Of a stretch of DNA of 64,000 nt, positions 8,530-17,556 are shown piece by piece. Position numbers and translations under genes: made by a program. The stretch covers positions 52,329 through 116,328 of the forward strand of contig CANQQA010000005.1 in the NCBI GenBank assembly GCA_947625885.1, written 5' to 3'. The notes beneath the pieces were generated by a model that was given only the letters and a program-made list of their open reading frames with translations, searched no databases and was not told the DNA's origin. Each line of letters opens with the position of its first letter. Within the stretch, counting starts at the first letter, position 1. The stretch comes from an uncultured Bacteroidales bacterium (GTDB lineage Bacteria > Bacteroidota > Bacteroidia > Bacteroidales > UBA11471).

Positions 8530-8874
8530 TCAGATGATGCGACTTCGGGTGTAACCCTCCTTATCCAAAATTTCCTTCACTTTGCGGCGCAGGTCGCCCT
8601 GTATCAATATCTCGCCGTCGCGGGAAGAGCCGCCCACACCGCAGCGGGTTTTCAAAAGTTTCGCCAACGCTTTCAAATCGTCGTCACTGCCGACGAATCC
8701 GGTAATGAGCGTCGCCTGCTTTCCGCTGCCCCGCTTGTCGAGTTCGATGCGCAGCAGCTGTTTTTCCGGCGCAAGCGTCTGCGGCTCGTCGGAAGATTCG
8801 GTTTGAAACGCGAAATCGGGGTTGGTGGAATAGACGATGTTCAAACGGCTTTTCCAATCGTTGTCTTTACCCAT
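8530..8874 (-). CDS. SUI1/eIF1-like translation factor (YciH family)
   Basis: This 114-residue protein carries the eIF1/SUI1 fold: LLRIELDKRGSGKQATLITGF, then LKTRCGVGGSSRDGEILIQGD, and a short helix ending in GYTRSRII. Bacterial relatives such as YciH bind the 30S subunit and influence start-site fidelity in vitro, though they are not essential in E. coli. The N-terminal ~40 residues are less conserved and polar. Its stop is only 11 bases before the helicase-nuclease, and a full promoter lies 35 bases upstream, so the two genes likely form an operon. Confidence 0.9.
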   Translation of the reverse strand: MGKDNDWKSRLNIVYSTNPDFAFQTESSDEPQTLAPEKQLLRIELDKRGSGKQATLITGFVGSDDDLKALAKLLKTRCGVGGSSRDGEILIQGDLRRKVKEILDKEGYTRSRII

Positions 8875-8909
8875 GTCTCAAAAGTGTTGTCGGACTGTCA
8901 ATGATTTTC

Positions 8910-8941
8910 CAAATTTAGCACGGAATATGCAGTTTGCCAAA
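8910..8941 (-). promoter_or_regulatory. Promoter of the SUI1-helicase operon
   Basis: On the minus strand TTTG (8941-8938) and TAAATTTG (8917-8910) are 20 bases apart, a full consensus match. The -7 box is 35 bases before the SUI1 ATG. The facing promoter for the hydrolase gene lies immediately next to it. Confidence 0.7.
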
Positions 8942-8949
8942 AAAATTGG

Positions 8950-8957
8950 TACTTTTG
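8950..8957 (+). promoter_or_regulatory. -7 promoter element of the FAH-family gene
   Basis: TACTTTTG fits TAnnTTTG and lies 24 bases before the ATG at 8982. The nearest upstream TTTG (8933-8936) is only 13 bases away, too close for a standard -33 box. Confidence 0.5.
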
Positions 8958-8981
8958 TTCATAAAATCGAAAAAAGCCGTT

Positions 8982-9599
8982 ATGAAAATTTTTGCAGTGG
9001 GGTGGAATTACCTCGACCACAATAAAGAGATGAATCATGCGTTATTACCAAAGGAGCCGGTTCTCTTTCTGAAACCCGACACGGCGATACTGAAAGACGG
9101 AAAGCCGTTTTTTCTGCCGTCGTTTTCGGAAAGAATCGAATACGAAACCGAGTTGGTCGTCCGCATTTCGCGGTTGGGAAAAAACGTCGCCACCCGCTTC
9201 GCCCGCCGGTACTACGATGCTGTAACGGTAGGTATCGACTTCACTGCGCGGGATTTGCAGTCCCGTCTGCGAGCCGAAGGCGCCCCATGGGAAATCTCCA
9301 AAGGCTTCGACGGGTCGGCAGTGGTGGGCGAGTTCGTGCCCGTCGCCGAAGCGGGTGATGATTTGCAAGACCTGCATTTCTCTCTGCAAATCGACGGCAC
9401 GACGGTGCAGCGGGGACATACCGCCGACATGATTTTTCCCATCGACGAAATCATCGCCTACATCAGTCGGTTTTACACCCTGCGCACGGGCGACCTGCTG
9501 TTCACGGGAACGCCGCAAGGAGTGGGACCCGTCTCGATAGGAAACCGGCTGCAAGGATTTTTGGGAGAGCGCAAATTGCTTGATTTTCACGTGCGATAG
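8982..9599 (+). CDS. Fumarylacetoacetate hydrolase-family protein
   Basis: This 205-residue protein is a short single-domain member of the FAH superfamily. Recognisable elements are FLKPDTA, the metal-binding IEYETELVVRI pair of Glu residues, GIDFTARDLQ with the metal Asp, KGFDGSAVVGEF, and DLLFTGTPQGVGPV near the end. Members act on 2-keto acids (acylpyruvate hydrolase, oxaloacetate decarboxylase or tautomerase), so the substrate cannot be read from sequence. The Met at 8982 fits the family N-terminus (MKIFAVGWNY); an upstream in-frame Met would overlap the promoter. porU follows after 25 bases and may be cotranscribed. Confidence 0.9.
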   Translation: MKIFAVGWNYLDHNKEMNHALLPKEPVLFLKPDTAILKDGKPFFLPSFSERIEYETELVVRISRLGKNVATRFARRYYDAVTVGIDFTARDLQSRLRAEGAPWEISKGFDGSAVVGEFVPVAEAGDDLQDLHFSLQIDGTTVQRGHTADMIFPIDEIIAYISRFYTLRTGDLLFTGTPQGVGPVSIGNRLQGFLGERKLLDFHVR

Positions 9600-9624
9600 C
9601 TTTCCCTGCCGAAATGCGAATCGT

Positions 9625-12600
9625 ATGAAAAAATACACTATCCTGTTTTTAACCCTCATCACCGTTCTGTTGGCAGAAGCAGGCGCACCGCCTGCCTTGC
9701 GGGCTGCAACAGCGCGCTATGCCGAAAAGTCGGTGTTGGCGTCGGGCACGTGGGTAAAAATAAGTGTAGAGGAATCGGGCATTTACCAGCTATCATACAA
9801 CGAGCTGCGGGAATACGGATTTACCGACCCCGCCCGTGTGGCAGTATTCGGCTACGGGGGAGCCATGCTCTCGGAAGATTTTTCGACGACTTACATCGAC
9901 GACCTGCCGCAAGTGCCCGTCCTGCACACAGGCAACAAATTGATTTTCTACGCACAGGGCGTCGTGTCGTGGAACGTACAAAACGGGCTTTTCGCCCGCA
10001 CGCGCAATCCCTATTCCACATCGGGGTATTACTTTTTGACACAGCTCGACGCAACGCCGGCAACGCCGGCAACAACACCTTCTGCCGGCAATGTTGCGAC
10101 AACGACAGTTACAACTTTTCACGACCACATACTGCACGAAACAGAGGCAGTCAGCCCCGGACACATAGGGAGAAATTTCTACGGAGAAGATTTTCTCTAC
10201 ACGAGCGTACAAAATTTGACGTTCGATGCAGCCGGCATAACCGACACGCCTGTAAACCTGCAAATGCGCCTTCTCTCGAAATCGACCACCTCGACGGCAA
10301 CATGGCGTATAAGCGTCAACCAGAATCTGCTGCGGGAGGTCTCTGTCGCCCCGATACTCAGCGATGCCGAATACAAGAACGGTAGTGAATCATTGATACA
10401 AAGCACGTTCCGCCCGAATACCGACGATGCCGATGTCGTGCGGATTGCATTCTCATGCGCCAATGCTTCTGCGGCTTATCTCGACTACATTCTGCTGGAT
10501 ATGGAGCGGGAATTGCGGCTGTACGACGGAAAAGTGGCATTCCGACGCAAAGATGCCGACGCCAAACGGTTGCGCTATGTCGTATCGGCAACGGGAGCTT
10601 CGGCGTTTCATATCTGGGACGTAACACAGCCGTCGGCGCCCTATGAAATATCGGCGGAAACCGACGACGGTACTTACTCTTTTGTTCCGGCGGAGATCGG
10701 ACTGCGCGAATACGTGGCATTCGATGCAGGAGCGACTTTTCCGTCGCCTGTCTTCGTCGGCTCGGTAACGCCGCAAAACCTGCACGCCTCGCCGCAAACC
10801 GATTTCATCATCGTATCACCGCCGGCATTCGCCGATGAAGCCCGCCGGTTGGGTGAATTTCATCTTCAAAAAGATTCGCTTTCATACCTCATCGTACAAC
10901 CGACCGCGATTTACAACGAATTTTCATCGGGTACACCCGATGCCACCGCTATCCGCCGCTTCATGAAAATGTTGTACGACCGCGCCGACGGCGACGAGTC
11001 GCAGCGACCGCGATACCTTCTGCTCTTCGGCGACGGCATATACGACAACCCGCGCGTTACAGCGGAATGCGCATCGCTCACCTATCCCCTCCTGCTGACG
11101 TTCCAAGCCGATGAAAGCGCGGACGAGCGCAACAATTTCGTTACCGACGACTACTTCGGTTTTCTGCACGACAACGAAGGAGCCGACCTGTATCGTGCTT
11201 CGCTCGACATAGGCATCGGACGTTTTCCCGTCAGGACAAAAGACGAAGCCGCCAACGTCGTAAATAAAATAATCGCCTACGCCGCCAATACCGATTACGG
11301 ATACTGGAAAAACGACATCTGTCTGGTAGCCGACGACGGCAACAACGGCGACCACATGAAACAATGCGAAGAAGCGGCAGCCGTTCTCCAACAAAAGAAT
11401 CCAGCCTCTTTTCTTCACAAAATTTACATCGACGCCTACAATCGGGTAAGTATGGCAACCGGAGCCACCTACCCCGATGCCAAAGCACAAATGCTCGACC
11501 TGTTGAAGAAAGACGGCGTTTTGGTTATCGACTATGTGGGGCACGGCAGCCCGAGAGGGTGGACGGCAGAAAAGATTCTCGAATGGAGCGATATCTCGAA
11601 TATGTACGTATCGCGCCTGCCGCTATGGATTACGGCGACGTGCAGTTTCAGCCGCTTCGACGATTTGACCAACTCGGGCGGGGAAGAACTTTTCCTGAAT
11701 CCGCAAGGAGGCGGAATAGCTCTTATCTCGACCACACGGGTAGTATATATCCATGCCAACGGGCTTATCAACAAAGCGATAGCCGAACATCTTTTCGACC
11801 GAGAGCCCGACGGTCGGACAATCCGTCTGGGCGATGTCGTGCGCAGGGGAAAAAACAACGTAGCCAGCAATGCTGACGACGTATTGATGAACAAACTCGA
11901 TTACGTGCTGCTCGGCGATCCCGCCTTACGATTGAATGTACCTTCATACCAGATGAAAGTAACGAAAATCAACGACCTGCCTCCGACCGAGAATGAAAGA
12001 GATATCGAATTGAACGCCCGTGCATGGGTAACGGTGAAAGGCGAAGCGCAAACCGCCGACGGCAAGCGCATAGAGGACTTCAACGGCGTGATTTATCCGC
12101 GCTTGTACGACTCCGAAAGAGAAATCGTTACTGCCGGAAACGGTAACGACAACGAACCCGTGCCTTTTACATTTTCCCGTCGCGACAATATGCTCTACAC
12201 AGGACGCGACTCGGTGCGCAGCGGACAATTTGAATTTACTTTCAAAATGCCGCGCGAACTGAACTATTCCGACCTGTCGGGATTGTTCAACCTCTACGCT
12301 TGCGACAATGCCGGACGGGAGGCGCAGGGCATGAACGACCACTTCGTCGTAGGCGGCATGGATACGGACGCCGAAGCCGACACAGAAGGACCGCTGATAC
12401 ACGCCATGTACTTGAACACGACAGATTTCACCTCCGGCGACGAAGTGAACGAAACGCCGGTATTCATCGCACAGGTGGAAGATGAGTCGGGCATCAACAT
12501 TTCCGGCATCGGATTAGGACACGATATGACAGTACGTATCGACGATGACCCGAAGCAGGAATATGTTATAAACGACTATTTCGTACCGGTTACAGGGCAA

Positions 12601-13047
12601 TTCGGACTGGGCGACGTCTATTACGAACTGCCTGAACTTTCAGAGGGTAAACACACGCTTTCGTTCACTGTGTGGGATACCGACGAAAACTCCTCGCGCC
12701 AATCGCTGCGCTTTACCGTCAAAAAAGGGCTGAAACCGCGCATTTACGAACTGTATCCGTCGCAAAGTCCGGTAAGCGATGTCGCGCAATTTTACTTGCG
12801 GCATGACCGCCCGAGTATGCTGATGACGATAAAACTCTCCATATTCAACTGGCTGGGCAGCGAAGTGTGGACGACGGAAGTAACCGGTATGTCAGACCTC
12901 TGGAAGTCCGTCCCCATCGAATGGCAGCTCACCGACAAAGCGGGACGGCGCGTTCCGGGCGGAATATATCTCTATCGGGCTGTCATCTCGGTAAACGGCG
13001 GCAGCGAAGCCACAAAGACGCAAAAAATCATGGTTACTCCACAATAA
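9625..13047 (+). CDS. porU: PorU, type IX secretion system C-terminal signal sortase
   Basis: This 1140-residue surface protein removes the C-terminal signal of T9SS cargo and attaches the cargo to lipopolysaccharide. A signal peptide leads, beta-rich modules follow, then a gingipain-like C25 protease domain (residues ~410-770). The catalytic pair is visible: His640 in DYVGHGSPRGW and Cys673 in ITATCSFSRFD. The C-terminus has Ig-like domains and ends with LSIFNWLGSEVW and AGRRVPGGIYLYR, like a T9SS C-terminal signal that in PorU is kept. The start at 9625 is the Met preceding the signal peptide. porV and ispF follow, the order I recall from P. gingivalis. Confidence 0.95.
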   Translation: MKKYTILFLTLITVLLAEAGAPPALRAATARYAEKSVLASGTWVKISVEESGIYQLSYNELREYGFTDPARVAVFGYGGAMLSEDFSTTYIDDLPQVPVLHTGNKLIFYAQGVVSWNVQNGLFARTRNPYSTSGYYFLTQLDATPATPATTPSAGNVATTTVTTFHDHILHETEAVSPGHIGRNFYGEDFLYTSVQNLTFDAAGITDTPVNLQMRLLSKSTTSTATWRISVNQNLLREVSVAPILSDAEYKNGSESLIQSTFRPNTDDADVVRIAFSCANASAAYLDYILLDMERELRLYDGKVAFRRKDADAKRLRYVVSATGASAFHIWDVTQPSAPYEISAETDDGTYSFVPAEIGLREYVAFDAGATFPSPVFVGSVTPQNLHASPQTDFIIVSPPAFADEARRLGEFHLQKDSLSYLIVQPTAIYNEFSSGTPDATAIRRFMKMLYDRADGDESQRPRYLLLFGDGIYDNPRVTAECASLTYPLLLTFQADESADERNNFVTDDYFGFLHDNEGADLYRASLDIGIGRFPVRTKDEAANVVNKIIAYAANTDYGYWKNDICLVADDGNNGDHMKQCEEAAAVLQQKNPASFLHKIYIDAYNRVSMATGATYPDAKAQMLDLLKKDGVLVIDYVGHGSPRGWTAEKILEWSDISNMYVSRLPLWITATCSFSRFDDLTNSGGEELFLNPQGGGIALISTTRVVYIHANGLINKAIAEHLFDREPDGRTIRLGDVVRRGKNNVASNADDVLMNKLDYVLLGDPALRLNVPSYQMKVTKINDLPPTENERDIELNARAWVTVKGEAQTADGKRIEDFNGVIYPRLYDSEREIVTAGNGNDNEPVPFTFSRRDNMLYTGRDSVRSGQFEFTFKMPRELNYSDLSGLFNLYACDNAGREAQGMNDHFVVGGMDTDAEADTEGPLIHAMYLNTTDFTSGDEVNETPVFIAQVEDESGINISGIGLGHDMTVRIDDDPKQEYVINDYFVPVTGQFGLGDVYYELPELSEGKHTLSFTVWDTDENSSRQSLRFTVKKGLKPRIYELYPSQSPVSDVAQFYLRHDRPSMLMTIKLSIFNWLGSEVWTTEVTGMSDLWKSVPIEWQLTDKAGRRVPGGIYLYRAVISVNGGSEATKTQKIMVTPQ

Positions 13048-13074
13048 AAGGGTAAAAAAGGAAGTTTATAATCT

Positions 13075-14328
13075 ATGAAAGATATACGGACAATGAAAGA
13101 TATGCTGAAAATTTCCCTGTTGTGTACGTTGTCGTGTATGCTCGCCCTGCCGGCGTACGCCGATGACGACGAGGGGAAAAATATGTTCAACCCCATCACG
13201 ACGGGCGTAACGACGCTGAGTATCGCCCCCGACGCACGCGGCGGCGGTATGGGCGACTTGGGCGCCGCCACCGACCCCGACGTCAATTCGCAATATTGGA
13301 ATCCGGCAAAATACGCTTTTGCATTCAGCAGTGCCGGAGTGGCTTTTTCATATACGCCGTGGCTGCGGAAATTGGTGAACGACATCAATTTGATATATGC
13401 AGCAGGCTATTGGAAATTCGGCGGCAACGACTTGCAGGCATTGAGTGCATCGCTGCGCTACTTTTCACTGGGTTCGGTACCGCTGTACGACTCGAACAAC
13501 AACCTGCAAAATACGGTGAATCCGTATGAAATGGCTATCGACGTGGGCTACTCGCGCAAGCTGGCGGCGTCGTTTTCGATGGGTGTGGTATTCCGATTCA
13601 TCTATTCCGATATGGGATTCGGCGGACTATCTTCGGCAGAGGATATGTCGGGTGCAGCGGCTTTTGCCGCCGACATATCCGGCTACCAGACGGTATATCC
13701 CGTCATCGGACGCAACGAATGCCAATTCTCGTGGGGATTCAACATCTCGAACATCGGCTCGAAAGTGTCGTACGACGGTGGTACGAACAGTGCATTCCTA
13801 CCGACGAATCTGCGGCTCGGATTTTCGTTTCTGTTCCCGATATACGACTACAACACTATCGCAATAAACTTCGACGCCAACAAACTGCTGGTGCCTGCTG
13901 CTCCCCGTCAGAGCGATTACACCTACATCGACGAAGACGGCAACACGCAGTATGATATGGAAAAATACGAACAAGCCAAAGAGGATTTCAACAACACGGG
14001 TTCCATATCGGGTATTTTCAAATCATTTCACGACGCACCGGGCGGATTCAAGGAAGAGATGCAGGAAATCTATTTTTCGGCAGGTCTCGAATACTCCTAC
14101 AACCGCCGCTTCTTCTTGCGGGCAGGTTACTACTACGAAAACAAATACAAGGGTAACCGGCAGTATGCCACTTTCGGTACGGGCTTCTCGCTCAACGTCT
14201 TTTCGCTCGACGTCGCCTACGTGCTGGCTACGGCGCAAAGCAGCCCGCTCGACCAGACGCTGCGCTTCTCGCTGGCGTTCGACATGGACGGCATCAAAAG
14301 TTTAATCAATCGCCGGCGCCGCCGGTAA
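13075..14328 (+). CDS. porV: PorV (LptO), type IX secretion outer membrane shuttle protein
   Basis: This 417-residue FadL-like outer-membrane barrel carries folded T9SS cargo to the PorU sortase. After a signal peptide (LCTLSCMLALPAYA) comes the PorV hallmark ITTGVTTLSIAPDARGGGMG, followed by DPDVNSQYWNPAKYAF. Aromatic-rich strand pairs run to the C-terminus. Three in-frame Met codons are possible (13075, 13093, 13102). I give the first, but the second gives a more usual signal peptide. It begins 27 bases after porU and ends 15 bases before ispF, so the three are likely cotranscribed. Confidence 0.95.
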   Translation: MKDIRTMKDMLKISLLCTLSCMLALPAYADDDEGKNMFNPITTGVTTLSIAPDARGGGMGDLGAATDPDVNSQYWNPAKYAFAFSSAGVAFSYTPWLRKLVNDINLIYAAGYWKFGGNDLQALSASLRYFSLGSVPLYDSNNNLQNTVNPYEMAIDVGYSRKLAASFSMGVVFRFIYSDMGFGGLSSAEDMSGAAAFAADISGYQTVYPVIGRNECQFSWGFNISNIGSKVSYDGGTNSAFLPTNLRLGFSFLFPIYDYNTIAINFDANKLLVPAAPRQSDYTYIDEDGNTQYDMEKYEQAKEDFNNTGSISGIFKSFHDAPGGFKEEMQEIYFSAGLEYSYNRRFFLRAGYYYENKYKGNRQYATFGTGFSLNVFSLDVAYVLATAQSSPLDQTLRFSLAFDMDGIKSLINRRRRR

Positions 14329-14343
14329 AAGAAAGGGCAGGAC

Positions 14344-14823
14344 ATGAAAATGCGGGTAGGATTCGGTTTTGACGTTCACCGGCTGGTCGAAGGTCGGGAG
14401 TTGTGGTTAGGCGGCATACGCATAGAGCATACGCTCGGCTTGCTGGGACACTCCGACGCCGACGTGCTGATACATGCCTTGTGCGATGCCCTGCTGGGCG
14501 CAGCGGCAATGCGCGACATCGGATTTCACTTTCCCGACACCGCCGACGAATACAAGGGTATCGACAGCAAAATACTGCTGCGCGACACCGTGGAGCTTAT
14601 CCGGTCGAAAGGCTGGAAAATAGGCAATGCCGATATCACCGTGTGCGCCGAACGTCCGAAACTCAATCCCCACATTCCCGCCATGCAGCAATGTCTGTCC
14701 GAAATCATGGGCATCGCCGCCGACGATGTGTCGATAAAAGCCACGACGACCGAGCGGTTGGGCTTCACGGGACGGGAAGAGGGCATCGCCGCCTATGCCG
14801 TCGTGCTGTTGGAAAAATTCTAA
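14344..14823 (+). CDS. ispF: 2-C-methyl-D-erythritol 2,4-cyclodiphosphate synthase
   Basis: IspF closes the diphosphate ring in the non-mevalonate isoprenoid pathway, converting CDP-ME 2-phosphate to MEcPP with release of CMP. The 159-residue length is standard. Zinc ligands are visible as Asp10 and His12 in GFDVHRL and His44 in HSDADVLIHAL. The CDP-binding ATTTERLGFTGREEGIAA block is near the end. It lies 15 bases after porV and 10 bases before the next gene. Linkage to porUV is a conserved neighbourhood rather than a functional tie, as far as I can infer. Confidence 0.96.
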   Translation: MKMRVGFGFDVHRLVEGRELWLGGIRIEHTLGLLGHSDADVLIHALCDALLGAAAMRDIGFHFPDTADEYKGIDSKILLRDTVELIRSKGWKIGNADITVCAERPKLNPHIPAMQQCLSEIMGIAADDVSIKATTTERLGFTGREEGIAAYAVVLLEKF

Positions 14824-14833
14824 AAACAGAATC

Positions 14834-15472
14834 ATGAAACGTCTCTTGGGAATACTCCTTGTCCTGTTGCCGGCAGCCGCCCCGCGGGCGCAGGGTGGAT
14901 ATTCCGTTCCGGCGGAAGGGTCGGGAAGCACTGCGATAGAGTTTGTCGGAGCGGAATGCCCCGACGGCACCAATCTGTTTTTGCTCGAAGGCGTACCTGC
15001 CAAACTGAATGCCGACGGAGTGCTGTTTTCCCGCCTGCAAGAGATAAATTGCCTCTATGCCGACACGCTCTGCATCTATCAGAGCGACAGCCGCTACCTC
15101 GCCTACATAAAAGTAAACCGACAGTTTTACGGGTATTGGATTGATGAAGAGCGAATCGGAAAAGCCTATCTATCGACCCTCGTTTCGTTTCCGATGATAA
15201 GCCGCATCTTTTTGAATGCCGCAAATTCCGGCGCGCAAGGGCTGAAACTATTAGTCGATTTCACGCTCTGCATCTACGACCGGCAGAGCGATATGGTACA
15301 AATCATGCACCCGTTCCTCTATGCGGCGGAACAGCCGAAAAAAGAGCTTCGGAAAATACAAATCATGCAGCCCGAAGGGGTGGCTGTCGACTATCCGCTG
15401 GTCGATGAAATGCAGACGGCTCTCGCAGCGGAGTATGCAAAAATCTGTCGGGAATACGGTCTTACCCGTTAA
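14834..15472 (+). CDS. Secreted protein of unknown family
   Basis: I do not recognise this 212-residue protein. It starts with a clear signal peptide (MKRLLGILLVLLPAAAPRAQ) and no lipobox, so it is likely periplasmic or outer-membrane associated. The mature part mixes beta strands and helices and has four Cys (CPDG, NCLYADTLC, LCIYD). It contains runs such as YLAYIKVNRQFYGYWIDEERIGKAY and ends in a helical LVDEMQTALAAEYAKICREYG. It is the last gene after porU-porV-ispF with a 10-base gap, so a T9SS or envelope role is possible but unproven. It ends 11 bases before the convergent GtrA gene. Confidence 0.75.
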   Translation: MKRLLGILLVLLPAAAPRAQGGYSVPAEGSGSTAIEFVGAECPDGTNLFLLEGVPAKLNADGVLFSRLQEINCLYADTLCIYQSDSRYLAYIKVNRQFYGYWIDEERIGKAYLSTLVSFPMISRIFLNAANSGAQGLKLLVDFTLCIYDRQSDMVQIMHPFLYAAEQPKKELRKIQIMQPEGVAVDYPLVDEMQTALAAEYAKICREYGLTR

Positions 15473-15483
15473 GTTTCTTCCCG

Positions 15484-15852
15484 TCAGAAATTAAAGAAAT
15501 AATTCATAAAGAAATTCCAGAACGTAACGACGCCGATTGCAAAAATTTTGGAGAGATAAAAATTCAGGCGCAGGCGGTCGTTAAGCAGATAGATGACGGT
15601 GTTGTTGATGAGCAATCCGATAAGCGATATGCCGATAAAGCGCAGGTATTGCGCCGCTATGGCGGGGTCGTCGCTCTCAAAAGTCCAGATGCGGTTGAGC
15701 AGATAATTACTCGTGGCTGCGCAAATGAACCCCGTGGAATTGGCAATGTATTTGTTCAGGCGGCAGATTTCTTTCAAAAACCACGTAATGCCGAAATCGA
15801 CAAAAACGCCGGAGCCGCCGACGACACAGAATTTTATGAATTGCCAAATCAT
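15484..15852 (-). CDS. GtrA-family membrane protein
   Basis: This 122-residue protein has four predicted membrane helices and the GtrA signature, including FIKFCVVGGSGVFVDFGITWFL, an Asn/Thr-rich second helix (NSTGFICAATSNYLLNRIWTF) and a final FWNFFMNYFFNF. GtrA proteins are thought to help flip or hand over polyprenyl-linked sugars for O-antigen or other surface glycan modification. It begins 9 bases after the GT39-like gene on the same strand, so the pair probably serves one glycan-modifying pathway. No clear terminator separates it from the convergent gene ending at 15472. Confidence 0.9.
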   Translation of the reverse strand: MIWQFIKFCVVGGSGVFVDFGITWFLKEICRLNKYIANSTGFICAATSNYLLNRIWTFESDDPAIAAQYLRFIGISLIGLLINNTVIYLLNDRLRLNFYLSKIFAIGVVTFWNFFMNYFFNF

Positions 15853-15861
15853 AGTTGTCCG

Positions 15862-17556
15862 TTACTTTATGTCCACTTTTTTTCGCGGAGAATTGTACCA
15901 AAATGCAAGGGGCTGACGATGAAGGGCAAATCCCGAATCGTACGTCTTGCAGGGAATATCGTCGGGTACGGGAATCGTTACCGTCGCCACCGCCGACGAA
16001 ACAGCCGGCAACAGAAGCGACAAATCCACCGGCAAGGCAAACCTCAATTTCTTGGCAGAGAGCAGAAAAAGCAGTTCCGTATCTTCCTTACCGACAGCAA
16101 TATCGTACGGATAAGGATTGGAAAACGTCAGCGTGCAGCGCAACGTGTCGCCCCGATGAAGAAGGGTATCGCCGCCGGCATAAGTCACCTCGACAAGGCG
16201 TACCGGTTGAAAATCATAGACAGGGGTATATACGAATTTACGTCCGTTCGCCAGCAGCACTTCGTTTTCTTTCAGCGGTTCGCTGCCGGCTTTTTCCAAA
16301 GAGCCGCTTAAAATATCTTTACCGATGAAACGGGTATCGTCGTCGCGGAACTGCCATTGGCTGGTGCGGTAGAAGAAATCGGGCTGGCAATAGGCTTCTC
16401 CGCCCGTATAGAAAATATACTTCGATGCAATGGCATAACTACCGCCAAACACGACGGGACGCCCGTCGGCAACTGCGGCGACGGATTCAAACGACGGTCG
16501 GTTGTCGAATATCTCGAAACGGATATGCAGCGGATTCCATACCATCTCCACCCGCATCAGCAGGGCAAGCGCAATGGTTATCCAGCCTACGGTCATGGCA
16601 TACTTTCTCACGCGGGTCGTCCGCTCCTGCCGCGACAAATAACGGAATAGCACGAATATCAACCCGAATGCGGCAACAATGAGCCATTGCGGCTGCACAC
16701 GCCCTTTGAATGTGGAAACAGTGAAAAACAGAAAAAAGAGTATCGGCAGCCAATAGAGCGCCCGCTCAACGGCATTTTGCGGCTTGACGTGTTTCCACGC
16801 CATGAAATAAAGCGAGAAAAGAAGGGGATTGAACACGGCAACGGTATTGAGCAGATGCTCCGTGATGTTGGAAAAACGGAATACGCCGTTACGGTCGTGC
16901 AGGTGATAGGAAAACGATACCCACCCGTTGGCGTCCTGCCAAAAGAGATGCGGCAGGATAAGAAGCAGAGCGATGATACCGCCCAAATACAAGCGGGGAC
17001 GCAGCAGCAAACGCGGATTGACGGCAACGGAAAAGAGTACGACCAAAACCCCGTGATATTTGCTGTATGCCATCAGCGCCATAGAGATACCGAGCAAAAG
17101 GGTGTCGAACCACGTATCGTGTTCGGCGAAACGTTTGAAACAGAGCAAAAAGAGGGCGGCAGTAAGCAGCAGAGGCACATCGGGCACGGCAAGAAATCCG
17201 TAAAGCTCCAAAATGGGAAGAGCCGCAGAGAGGACGACAAAGAGCCAAGCATCGTGGCAGTCGGCTTCGGCGGGGCGAATGATGCGCCACAATATCCACA
17301 GATAGAGAGGCTGTGCCAACGTAAAGAAAAAGCGCACTCCTATTTCACCGCCGAGAAAACGCCCTGCGGCAATGAGCCATGCCGTCATGGGCGGGTGGTC
17401 GAAATAGCCCCAGTCGGGTCGGGCGGCAAACATGCAATAATAGGCTTCGTCGTGCGCCAGTTCGGTGAATGCCGCCTGCCACAAATTGACGAGCCACCAC
17501 AGGAGCAAAGCTCCGAGTACATAACTGTCTGCCGTTTTTATGCTGCGTACTTTCAT
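15862..17556 (-). CDS. GT39/ArnT-like membrane glycosyltransferase with C-terminal soluble domain
   Basis: This 564-residue GT-C fold enzyme has around 10 membrane helices in the first ~350 residues. The first periplasmic loop shows the motif AHDEAYY (catalytic-type Asp/Glu) and GYFDHPPMTAWLI, typical of the ArnT/PMT group that moves a sugar from polyprenyl phosphate onto lipid A, protein or glycan. The last ~200 residues are hydrophilic and beta-rich and look extracytoplasmic. The start codon directly abuts the stop of cdaA, indicating translational coupling. Acceptor and sugar are unknown. Confidence 0.88.
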   Translation of the reverse strand: MKVRSIKTADSYVLGALLLWWLVNLWQAAFTELAHDEAYYCMFAARPDWGYFDHPPMTAWLIAAGRFLGGEIGVRFFFTLAQPLYLWILWRIIRPAEADCHDAWLFVVLSAALPILELYGFLAVPDVPLLLTAALFLLCFKRFAEHDTWFDTLLLGISMALMAYSKYHGVLVVLFSVAVNPRLLLRPRLYLGGIIALLLILPHLFWQDANGWVSFSYHLHDRNGVFRFSNITEHLLNTVAVFNPLLFSLYFMAWKHVKPQNAVERALYWLPILFFLFFTVSTFKGRVQPQWLIVAAFGLIFVLFRYLSRQERTTRVRKYAMTVGWITIALALLMRVEMVWNPLHIRFEIFDNRPSFESVAAVADGRPVVFGGSYAIASKYIFYTGGEAYCQPDFFYRTSQWQFRDDDTRFIGKDILSGSLEKAGSEPLKENEVLLANGRKFVYTPVYDFQPVRLVEVTYAGGDTLLHRGDTLRCTLTFSNPYPYDIAVGKEDTELLFLLSAKKLRFALPVDLSLLLPAVSSAVATVTIPVPDDIPCKTYDSGFALHRQPLAFWYNSPRKKVDIK

